DNA from: Chlorops oryzae
Lineage: Eukaryota; Arthropoda; Insecta; Diptera; Chloropidae
DNA: 64,000 nucleotides
Reading direction: 5' to 3'
Assembly (NCBI GenBank): GCA_020466095.1
Contig: CM035806.1
Coordinates: forward strand, 117,174,500-117,238,499
Part shown: positions 53,179 through 62,631 of the stretch, piece by piece
How the letters are laid out: each line of letters opens with the position of its first letter
Numbering within the stretch: the first letter of the stretch is position 1
Notes under the pieces: model-generated
Database searches by the model: none
Told to the model about the DNA's origin: nothing
Seen by the model: only the letters and a program-made list of their open reading frames with translations
Position numbers and translations under genes: made by a program

Positions 53179-53882
53179 TAGAGCTGGGCGCGTGACGTGA
53201 ATTTTGCAGTGTCACGATGTGTCACTGCTACTCACTGCGTGACGTGAATTTAAAATCACGTCACGTCCGTGAATGTGCGTGAGTTCAAATATCGTGATTT
53301 TCGCCGTGAGTGAGTGAAAAATTACGCACGCACGGGCTACTCACGGAAAAACATTAATTCATAAAACCAAAGTAGGCATTGAGTAGAAAATATCTCCAAA
53401 GAAAAAATTTTAAACTATTTGAGTTTGAAGCAAACTGATCTTAACGCAAAATGAATGTACCGAACATAAAACATAGACAATTAAACAGGTGTACACACAA
53501 AATCTTCTTGCATTGGATGCATCGTGCGAAGTTTTCGATAGCGCCCTCGAATTTGACTACTTCAAATCCTGTCCAAACTTCACTTTTATGCTTCGGAGGC
53601 GTGAAAAATGAATACCGAGGATCTAATGGATCATTTTTTAAATCATTTTCGATTACTTGTTATCTGTTCGGTACATTCATTTTGCGTTAAGATCAGTTTG
53701 CTTCAAACTCAAATAGTTTAAAATTTTTTCTTTGGAGATATTTTCTACTCAATGCCTACTTTGGTTTTATGAATTAATGTTTTTCCGTGAGTAGCCCGTG
53801 CGTGCGTAATTTTTCACTCACTCACGGCGAAAATCACGATATTTGAACTCACGCACATTCACGGACGTGACGTGATTGTGCG
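53179..53882. mobile_element. foldback hAT with 211-bp arms and BED-finger loop
   Basis: TAGAGCTGGGCGCGTGAC at 53179 opens a CACGTGACG-rich zone. Arms 53256-53466 and 53665-53875 are inverted and look identical over 211 bp. The 198-bp loop reads on the - strand SEVWTGFEVVKFEGAI, then ARCIQCKKIL, resembling the start of a BED zinc finger of hAT transposases. The right terminus is lost where CAGTGATGCCAACT begins at 53883. Confidence 0.75.
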
Positions 53883-54567
53883 CAGTGATGCCAACTTAGC
53901 CCCTTTTCGGGCTATTTTAGCCCTAATTGGTATGCCCAGAACGCAAAAAATTTTTTTTAGCCCGAAACTAAAATACGCGCAATTTTAGCCCTTTTCCGAC
54001 AAAAAAATTAGCCCTCTTTTGCGTTTTTGAAATTTTTAATTTTTATATACATGTTATGTTAATAAAACGTACCTAGTTATATATAAAAAAATGTTTTGAA
54101 CGGTTTTATTGATTTTGTTAGCCAACTTAATAAAAAACAAGTAAGAAAGCTAAAGTCGGTCAAGCCCGACTTTGAAATACCCAGCGTCCCGACGTTATGA
54201 GTGCACTATGTTTTGCTTCTCTATTTATCGGCGTGGCAGTGGGAGGGCCACATAAATTATTTCCCTACACCTTTCATTCGCCTTGGTGGACCTATGTTGC
54301 GAATTTGAAGCTTCTACGCCTTTTACTTCGGAAGTAACGAAAATTCTCCATTTGTGGGCGTGGCAGTGGGCGGGCTACATAAATTTTTATTCCTACACCT
54401 TTCATTTGCCTTTGTCAACCTTTGTTGCGAATTTGAAGCTTCTACGCTTTTTACTTCGGAAGTTACGAAAAATCTTCATTTGTGGGCGTGGCAGTGGGCG
54501 GGCCAAATAAAAATTTTTCCTACACCTTTCATTCGCCTTGGTCAACCTATGTTGCGAATTTGAAGCT
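53883..54567. repeat. GGGCTAAA element and mini-me minisatellite
   Basis: CAGTGATGCCAACTTAGCCCC with GGGCTA words, then from about 54124 AACAAGTAAGAAAGCTAAAG and three 126-bp units (GAATTTGAAGCTTCTACGCC...) that match, inverted, those before 34038. It ends at GAAGCT where the Gypsy LTR starts. Confidence 0.6.
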
Positions 54568-56922
54568 TGTGCTGGGTCGATGAAGGGTTAAAGATTTCAA
54601 ATGCAAAATGTTAAACGAACATATGTCTACCTAATACTCACTGCATACACCTGTTACATACAGACACGCACGCATGCAAATCGGCTTTTCTAAGCCTTCC
54701 ATACAAATATATTTGTGAATATATTTATGTAGGTGGATATACATACATATATTGATCACGCCACCTTCGCTTTCTTACTTCTTAGTACCTGCAAGTGAAA
54801 CGTGTCCCAGGCTTTGGGTACAGCTTGCTATTGAGAAAAGAAAAAAAACTATTAAAACAAAGGAACTTAGAAAAGAAGAGAAAGAAAAAACCCTGTTGCA
54901 CTGCTCTTCTGCATTTATTCTAATTGCTGAATGGTAAAGAGAGCTTTTGAAGATGCAGCTATAAAACTCCGTTTCGATCTTTGCTCAATCATTCTTTCGA
55001 TAGCCGTTTAAAATGTTAGTTGTATTTGACCAAAGTGGAAAACAAATATATTATTAAATTTTGCTAATTTGGAAAAAAAAAAGACAAGAAAGTGTTTCAA
55101 GTTAATAATAAATTTCAACCGATTTTTGTTTCAATTGTGAAACGAATTTACTGGTAAATTCATCTACGTACATCTAATAGTACACTCGAGCGATTCCTCG
55201 CTGAAATTGTTGTGTCCAAAATCCTGGAAAAGATTACGTAAGTAGTCACATGGTTTTTAGGGCTGATAATTCTCAAGGCTATTATAGGACTTTTCTAATC
55301 GGACGTCATCCTACTGGTCAATTGATTTTGCGCCTCATTTTGGCTATTTTTCTTCGCCTGGGTACTAACGGAAGCACCCAGGCTTATATTTTTTGTCTCA
55401 TCAAACACGTGAGTGTTTGTTAATCCTCCAGAAGTCCCGTGTTATTGTATCGTTCCGACTTTTGCATAACCTTTGGGGAGTCTCGCTAAATCATCGTTCT
55501 TAGTATCAAAAGAAGTGGAATACCGGAAGCTTTGTTTGAAAGTCAAGGAAGTCAAACGTCAGTTAGACGCTGGTTCATCGAAAACATCGTTTAAATCTTC
55601 CAATGGGATCTGTTCGGCATTGCTGTTACTTCGACTCTCTGGTATAAGAACAGATGAGACTCCTTGCTAAGAAATTATGTCAAAAAACGTCATACTCAGG
55701 GTATTTTAAGTATATTTGAATGTGTGTAAGTATTCATCATCCGATCAAATTAACTCAGTAGTTTTGGGTAAAATACGAACCGTTTTCCACAAGTAATGAA
55801 ATTTGCAATTCCTCACCTTTAGCTCTTCGACAAATTAAAGTTTTAATTCGATATCAGCTGTTAACTACGGCAAAAAAAAAAGCAAAGAGGTTTACAAATT
55901 TGGTTATTCGTCGCTGCTGCTGCACTAGCTGAAGGCCTTCAACATAAGTTGCAACAACAACCACGAAAGTACAATGTAAATTCAAATGTAAGTCGAAACC
56001 ATTCCATATTTTTATATCTTGTGGGAAATTGCTATAAGCTAGTTTTTTTTGAAACCAGAGGAAAAAAAAAAATTAAAGCAAGAGAAAAAAATAAACCATA
56101 AGAAAAAGAAATCAAAAAGAAATTAAAAAGAAACAAAAAGAAATTAAAAAGAAAAATACCAAAAATAGATACAAGAAAGGGATTTCAAATATTTTGGATC
56201 TAATTGATTCTAAGTGCAGGCTGATCTGTACATTTTGTTGTTTTTTTTGCCTTACGGATTCGGAAGTATATCGTGATTGAATTAACTAATTTTTTTATAT
56301 TGTTGAGCTCGTTTTAATATACTCGATAAGCTCGTTAATGTTTGATTAGAGTTTTTTTTTCTACGCAAGTGATGATGAATACCTTTAATTGTAATTGAAA
56401 TTTGTTTAATCCTAACGGAATTCATTGGGTACTAGTAAGAAAGAAAATAATATGACTGAATTTATGTTTAATTGTTGAAAAAAAGAAAAAAAAACCGAAG
56501 TTATCAAAAATGTCGATTTATTAAATACCTTAGTATGATCTGAAAATTAGAATCGCGTGCGTATTATCATTTTGGGGGCTATACTAAATATCTCATGAGC
56601 CCATGGAAAGGGTAGGGCAAGGGGCAGCTAAAAATCACCGACGTTGCCATGTTTTCAATTGATCGAAGTTAAACCAAATCTCCTTCCAATTTTTTTTTGT
56701 TTAGTTTCCGTCAGAATAATTTGGAAGTTTTCTTTCTCCATATCTACGTGTGCAAATTTTCCGTTACGGTATCTATCCATTGTAATCTTGGCCGTTCATA
56801 TGTAGTCCAATTCGAGCCCACGAGACTGAAGCAGCCGGATACTGCCAGTGCACACGGGACCGCATATGAATTAACCCTCACCCGACATCATTTCCTTTGG
56901 TTAACGATAGAATACCATAACA
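54568..56922 (+). repeat. 5' LTR, 2355 bp
   Basis: TGTGCTGGGTCG...ACCATAACA, bounded on the left by minisatellite and on the right by the primer site. A TATA box (TATAAAAC, 54960-54967) sits about 390 bp in, with a likely start around 54985-54995, so U3 is short and R-U5 very long. Small open frames (for example 55473-55670, also in the 3' LTR) have no motif. Confidence 0.9.
54960..54967 (+). promoter_or_regulatory. LTR TATA box
   Basis: TATAAAAC with TTTGCTCAATCATTC 25-35 nt downstream. The same sequence occurs in the 3' LTR near 63023. Confidence 0.6.
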
Positions 56923-56925
56923 GAA

Positions 56926-56946
56926 TGGCGCCCAACAACGTGGAGC
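56926..56946 (+). promoter_or_regulatory. primer-binding site (tRNA-Lys-like, interrupted)
   Basis: TGGCGCCCAAC (56926-56936) complements the 3' end of tRNA-Lys as I recall it. The match resumes as GTGG-GC after an extra AAC (56937-56939). Confidence 0.65.
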
Positions 56947-57592
56947 CCGACCGAGGGGTTCTCTTACAAATTTTGATTTAATAATATCAGGTGGCTCGTA
57001 CAAAACTTTCAAGTTATTCGAGTTAGATAAAACTGTATACATACAAATCGCAAAAATCATTTATATTTATTCGTAGCTGCAAATTGGTGGACTTGCAGAT
57101 TTTTCGGTTCAATACCATAAATCTGACCCCATTTTAAAGCTAACTTAACGTAATCTTTGAAAAAAAAAAGAAAAAAAAAATAAATAAATAAAACAAAATT
57201 AAAATAACAGCTTAATCATTGGAAACTAGGTATTGGAATCAGCATAGATAAGGCTTGATGCTATTTTACGCTACCGACCTAGATTTCTTATGCCATGCTT
57301 TTAAAATTTCATTTTTTTTTCGATATATGGATAGTGGAATACTCTAACTTTCGGCTTTAATAGCCTGGTTAATGCCGTATTCATATTGAAGAGGAAAGTA
57401 CCCGTAAATATCAACCTTTAATTATCCTGGTTTAACTTTTTGATCAATTTCGAAATTCGTTTGATACACGCATTAGTAATTCTAAGGAGTAAGATCATAC
57501 CTCGCATACAATTAAATCTCTTTAAACTTTTATTGAAAATATTTCCTTTTTTTTTGGTGGACAAATACGTAAATATATAAATATAACTAGCC

Positions 57593-59299
57593 ATGTCAGT
57601 CCAACACAGCGGTGACAATTTGCCTCAAGCCTGTTTTGTTTGCAGCTCACCCATCCTTGATACGCATGAAATTGCGATAACTCCTTGTCAACATCAATTT
57701 CACAAGTTATGTATTGTTACGTGGTTAAAACGCAACTCTGCATGTCCTCAATGCAAGCAGCCTTGTAACAGTAGGGACTCCTCTGCTAAACCATCAGTAA
57801 ATCGACCACAGACTAGATCTGCTTCAGCCTCCCAGCAAGTTATTGCTACCCAAATCCCTTCTACCAGCCTTAACGCAGCAAATGTTCAAGCCGACCAACC
57901 GTCAGGTTCAGCAAACGTCCAAGCGGACCAACCGCCAGTTGCATCAAATGCTGAGGTGCCTCAACAAAATTCCTCTACTCAGCAAAACAATAGTACCGAA
58001 GAAACTAGAATTAAAAATATTGTAACTGACCTCTTAGCAACACAACAATCCACTTTTTTCGGGAATTTCGAAGCTCGAGTTGAGCAACTAATTTCAAACA
58101 ATATTGAAACCTCTTTAAGCTCCATTATGGCCCGAATCAATAATCGAAACAATTTTCAACAGCCTTCTAGAAGTCAATATCCAGGCAATGCAACCATTAA
58201 CTTGCCCGAAGAGTTTATGAACTTACCTACTCATACAAACACTCCTAATTTTAACCGAGAATTTAGAAGCCCTATTAGTCATCTCACACATTCAGCTCAG
58301 GCGGCTAAAAATGCTCAACTAATCTCAAGTTGGAACGTTCGATTTGATGGCTCTCCTAGTCTAACAGTCGAAAATTTTATTATGAGGATCGAATATCAAG
58401 TGCTTGATACACTAGGAAATGACTTTTCTCTTTTGTGTGAACACATACATAGCCTTTTTGCAAAAGAAGCTCGCGATTGGTACTGGCGATATCGACGTAC
58501 GGTTGATCGTGTACAGTGGCCAGCTCTATGCGATGCTTTAAGGGAAAATTTTGGCGAGCACCGATCCGACACAGACATTAAGGAGAATATGCGTTCTAGG
58601 AAACAAGGTTCAAACGAAACGTTTGACGATTATAAAAATGCCATACTAAAAATTGCCGAAAGTTTATCTTCTCCTATGTCTGATGCTGAACTAGTGGAAA
58701 TTTTGAAGCGCGGATTAAAGCCAAGAATTCGGCAACAGATTTTATATTTTCCTATCAACTCGTTAGCAGAACTGCGCACATTTTGCCTAAAAGGAGAGAG
58801 CTTTCTACTAGAACTTAATAAAACTAATATCAATTCCAATTTTTCAAATAATAGGGGTATTCACAAAGGCGTCGGAAAGTAGGAAAGTCGGAAAATCGGA
58901 AAATTTTAAATGCTTAAAAAGTTGTGCAAAATACAAAAAAAGTTTAAAAAGTTTTTAAGGAGTCGCAATTTTCCGACTTTCCAACGTTTTTAACACGCCT
59001 TTGTGAATACCCCTAATATGAATCGTGTTCAAATGCCACGCAGGCAAATTTCCGAGATTTCCGAAGATTTATCACCTGTCGAAATTGAGGGGGATTCTAT
59101 AGAAATTTCTGAAATGACTCATCGTTCTGGTTCGAATAATAAATTGATGTGCTGGAATTGCAGAAGCGAGGGACATAGATATTATGATTGCATTGAACCA
59201 CGAACTGTCTTTTGCTATGGTTGCGGTGCTTTGAACACCTATAAACCACATTGCACCAAGTGTTCGGGAAACGGGAAGACGAGCGAAGGCTTACAGTAA
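57593..59299 (+). pseudogene. Gag with N-terminal RING-H2 finger, broken by a MITE
   Basis: From the ATG at 57593 (in-frame TAA just upstream). Residues 14-54 form a complete RING-H2: Cys14, Cys17, Cys32, His34, His37, Cys40, Cys51, Cys54 (CFVC, PCQHQFHKLC, CPQC). A Gln/Asn/Ser linker follows, then a retrotransposon Gag core (WNVRFDGSPSLTVENFIMRI, LKRGLKPRIRQQILY). A 162-bp MITE at 58853-59014 adds an early TAG at 58880-58882. Beyond it, in the same frame, are zinc knuckles (CWNCRSEGHRYYDC, CYGCGALNTYKPHC) and the stop at 59297-59299. RING-H2 domains usually act as ubiquitin ligases; that role here is inference. Confidence 0.88.
58853..59014. mobile_element. AGGGGTATTCAC MITE, copy 2, in gag
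   Basis: 162 bp, ends AGGGGTATTCACAAAGGCGT and inverse, AAT on both sides (58850-58852, 59015-59017). With the duplication it adds 165 nt, a multiple of three, so the frame is kept but stops are introduced. Confidence 0.9.
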
Positions 59300-62200
59300 A
59301 ACCTTCGCTAAGACAAAATCTCGCAGAACCGTCCCTCACCTTAAGCTCCGAAATACCAGCGTTTCATAAAATAATTCCCTATAGAGAGCGATTAAAATTG
59401 TATATGGAAAAACGAAATGAAATTTTTGGTAGAGATAAAAATTTAACAAAAAAATCTATTCGAAATTCAGTGCGTATGAAGCAGTTTTGGCTAAACGTAG
59501 CTACAGTAAAAAAGAATGTCAAGAACCTTGTCTGTTCAGTTCAACATAAACCAGCTGACTTACGCCCGTATGCTTCAATTTTACTTGACAATCAAAAGTA
59601 TCTTGGCTTACTTGACAGCGGTGCTCAAGTGTCGTGCATTGGTGGTAGTCTAGCGGAAGAAATTGTGAAGAGCTCTCATTTTAAAAAGCTCTCTACAGCT
59701 ATTCGTACTGCTGACGGTAACCAACAGATCGTTTTTGGAAAAGCTGATTTGCCCATAACGTTTCAAAATCAAACTGAAATCATTAGTTTTTTTGTTGTCC
59801 CGACCATTTTAAATAAAATTATTCTCGGTATCGATTTTTGGCTAAAATTCAAAATAGCCCCTAACTTAGTTGCTTCGTTGGAGTTCGATTTAGAGAGTGA
59901 CAATAACTTCGTTAACTTGACTTGTGAACAAAAACAGCGCTTGGAAGTTGTTAAAAATCTTTTTCCGTCCTTTGAAAAGGAAGGTTTAGGAAAGACACAC
60001 CTTCTAGAATATAAAATTGAATTGGAACCAAATTCAAAACCCTTGAAGCAAAGATATTACCCTATTTCGCCTGCTATTGAAAAGCTAGTTCATTCAGAGA
60101 TTGACGATATGCTTGGCCTAGGTGTTATAGAAGAAGCTCCTAATAGCCCCTGGTCGAGTCCAGTAGTACTGATTAAAAAGCCAAATAAACTCCGATTATG
60201 CTTAGACTCTCGAGCTGTCAATAAAATGAGCATTAAGGATGCATATCCATTGCCACATATTGATGGCATACTTAGTCGTCTACCAAGAGCCTCATATATT
60301 ACCTCATTAGATCTGCGTAAAGCTTTTTGGCAAATACCTTTGGATATTAATTCTCGCGATCTTACTTGCTTCACTGTGCCAAACAGGCCACTTTACAGAT
60401 ACCGCGTAATGCCATTTGGGCTATGCAATGCTCCGCAAGCATTATGTAGATTAATGGACAGAGTAATCAAAGCTAACCTTAAAACAGAAGTTTTCGTTTA
60501 TTTAGACGATTTGCTTATCGTCTCTCCAACCTTTAGTAGGCACATGGAAGTCTTAGCTGACGTTGCACTCCAATTACGAAAGGCGGGGTTGACAATTAAC
60601 GTAAAAAAGAGCAAGTTTTGTTTAAAAGAGGTCCGTTACTTAGGTTTTATTGTGGGAAATGGAACATTGAAAACTGACCCTGATAAAATTGCCGCCGTTG
60701 AACACTATCCAGTGCCAAAAACAGTCAAACAACTGCGCAGGTTTTTGGGAATGGCTGGATGGTATCGTCGATTTATTGACAACTTTTCAACCATCACTTC
60801 TCCTCTAACGGACCTTATCAAAAAAGGCAAATCTTTTCAGTGGACAGAGGCTGCTCAAATAGCTTTTGATGCGCTTAAAAAGTGTTTAACAACCGCCCCA
60901 GTGCTAGTTAGTCCAGACTACCATAAAGAGTTTATTATTCAGTGCGACGCCAGCAAACTTGGGATAGGAGCCGTGTTAGCTCAGAAGAATGAGGATGGAG
61001 TCGAAGCCCCTATAGCTTACTATTCGAAAAAATTAAACAAAGCCCAAAGTAACTATAGTGTTACTGAGCTAGAATGCCTCGCGGCGATATTCAGTTTAAA
61101 AAAATTTCGAGCCTATGTTGAAGGTCAGGATTTTAAGATAATAACTGATCATGCAAGCCTTCAATGGCTAATGCGACAGCCTGATCTAAGTGGGAGATTA
61201 GCTAGATGGTCACTGAAACTGCAAGGATTCAAGTTCAAAATAGAACACCGCAAAGGTAGTCAAAATATTGTTCCTGATGTTCTTTCTCGGCAAAATTTCG
61301 ATGAAATAGCAGAACTAAATTTCACGCCCCTTATTGATTTGGATTCTGATGAATTTAATTCCGAAGAATATGAAAAATTAAAAAAACACATAACCGATAA
61401 TCCCAGTAACGTACCTGATTTGCATATTTTAGATAATCATGTCTACAAACGCGTTGAACACCCAGATGGCAACCTTTCGCGAGAAGCAACTAATTGGAAA
61501 TTGTGGGTACCAAAAACGTTAGTCACTACTGTCATTGAAAATGCCCACATGCCCCCAAATAAATGTCATGGCGGTATAGGCAAGACGCTTGAAAGGTTAC
61601 GAAGAAATTTATACTGGCCACAAATGGCCCTTGCCGTAAAAGAATTCGTTGATAAATGCGATGTTTGCCATCAAAATATAGCCCCTAACGCATACCTTAG
61701 ACCACCAATGCAGGGTAAATTTTCAGTACAACGTCCTTTTCAAAAGATATATATGGATTTTTTAGGTCCTTATCCGAGAACTAAAACAGGCAACATCGGT
61801 ATTTTCATTCTTCTTGATGCTCTCACAAAATTTCCGCTATTAAAAGCTGTTAAAAAGTTTTCTGCTAAAGTGGTTGTTGATTTCCTCAAAGAACATGTTT
61901 TTCCTATCTTTGGCACGCCTGAGATTGTTATCACTGACAATGGTAAGCAATTCAAATCGTTACTGCTTCAAACATTTCTTAGTAACAGTGGCACAAAGCA
62001 TGTCTTCACAGCTCTCTATAGTCCACAAGCGAATGCCAGTGAGCGGGTGAACCGTTCCATTATAGCCGGCATACGTTCCTACCTGTTAAAGGATCAATCT
62101 CTCTGGGACAAGCACTTGTCGGATATAGGTGAAGCATTGCGTAGCTCGTACCATCAAGCAATCGCTTGCACTCCATATTATGCATTATTTGGCCAATCTA

Positions 62201-62577
62201 TGGTTTCTCATGCAAAAGAGTACGAGTTGTTTAAATCCCTGAACTTTTTCGATGTTGATTGTCTTGCGAAAAAGGATAAATTGGACCTAATACGTCAGTC
62301 GCTACGAGATAACATAGCTTCAGCCTTTGAAACTTCTGCTAATAGATATAACCTAAGAAGCTCTAGCCAAACTTTTAAAATAGGGGATTTAGTGTACCGA
62401 CGGAATTTCATTCTAAGTGACGCTTCAAAAAAATTTTGTTCGAAACTGGCACCAAAGTTCGTTAAAGCGAAAATTTTAGGTATTAAAGGTAATTGTATCT
62501 ACCAGTTAGAAGACGAAGATACTAAGCGGCAAGAGTTCTACCATCAAAAAGACATAAAGCCTCGAAAAACTAATTGA
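59251..62577 (+). CDS. Gypsy Pol polyprotein, intact
   Basis: Frame open for 1108 codons with no defects seen. Protease LLDSGAQVSCIG (about residue 120), reverse transcriptase with LDLRKAFWQIPL and FVYLDDLLIVS (about 417), RNase H with IQCDASKLGIGAVL (about 563) and TDHASLQWL. Integrase has an H-H-C-C finger (HGGIGKTLERL...CDVCH, about 773), Asp in YMDFLGP, Asp in VITDNGKQF and Glu in NASERVNRS, then a C-terminal region ending KPRKTN. Frame is -1 relative to gag with 49 nt overlap; no ATG is needed because it is reached by frameshifting. Confidence 0.93.
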   Translation: MHQVFGKREDERRLTVKPSLRQNLAEPSLTLSSEIPAFHKIIPYRERLKLYMEKRNEIFGRDKNLTKKSIRNSVRMKQFWLNVATVKKNVKNLVCSVQHKPADLRPYASILLDNQKYLGLLDSGAQVSCIGGSLAEEIVKSSHFKKLSTAIRTADGNQQIVFGKADLPITFQNQTEIISFFVVPTILNKIILGIDFWLKFKIAPNLVASLEFDLESDNNFVNLTCEQKQRLEVVKNLFPSFEKEGLGKTHLLEYKIELEPNSKPLKQRYYPISPAIEKLVHSEIDDMLGLGVIEEAPNSPWSSPVVLIKKPNKLRLCLDSRAVNKMSIKDAYPLPHIDGILSRLPRASYITSLDLRKAFWQIPLDINSRDLTCFTVPNRPLYRYRVMPFGLCNAPQALCRLMDRVIKANLKTEVFVYLDDLLIVSPTFSRHMEVLADVALQLRKAGLTINVKKSKFCLKEVRYLGFIVGNGTLKTDPDKIAAVEHYPVPKTVKQLRRFLGMAGWYRRFIDNFSTITSPLTDLIKKGKSFQWTEAAQIAFDALKKCLTTAPVLVSPDYHKEFIIQCDASKLGIGAVLAQKNEDGVEAPIAYYSKKLNKAQSNYSVTELECLAAIFSLKKFRAYVEGQDFKIITDHASLQWLMRQPDLSGRLARWSLKLQGFKFKIEHRKGSQNIVPDVLSRQNFDEIAELNFTPLIDLDSDEFNSEEYEKLKKHITDNPSNVPDLHILDNHVYKRVEHPDGNLSREATNWKLWVPKTLVTTVIENAHMPPNKCHGGIGKTLERLRRNLYWPQMALAVKEFVDKCDVCHQNIAPNAYLRPPMQGKFSVQRPFQKIYMDFLGPYPRTKTGNIGIFILLDALTKFPLLKAVKKFSAKVVVDFLKEHVFPIFGTPEIVITDNGKQFKSLLLQTFLSNSGTKHVFTALYSPQANASERVNRSIIAGIRSYLLKDQSLWDKHLSDIGEALRSSYHQAIACTPYYALFGQSMVSHAKEYELFKSLNFFDVDCLAKKDKLDLIRQSLRDNIASAFETSANRYNLRSSSQTFKIGDLVYRRNFILSDASKKFCSKLAPKFVKAKILGIKGNCIYQLEDEDTKRQEFYHQKDIKPRKTN
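59266..59309 (+). promoter_or_regulatory. -1 ribosomal frameshift signal (gag/pol)
   Basis: Heptamer GGGAAAC at 59266-59272 is in the gag phase as G GGA AAC. After a 9-nt spacer comes a perfect 8-bp stem AGCGAAGG (59282-59289) / CCTTCGCT (59302-59309) with a 12-nt loop that contains the gag stop. Shifting by -1 there enters pol. Confidence 0.85.
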
Positions 62578-62631
62578 ATGCAACATCCCGCCCCTTTTTC
62601 AAGTTTTTTGTAAACGCCTCAAAACTTGTGG

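Noticed and set aside
55473..55670. 65-codon frame in both Gypsy LTRs (MGSLAKSS...)
   Set aside because: Present in both copies only because LTRs are duplicated; no motif or codon signal.
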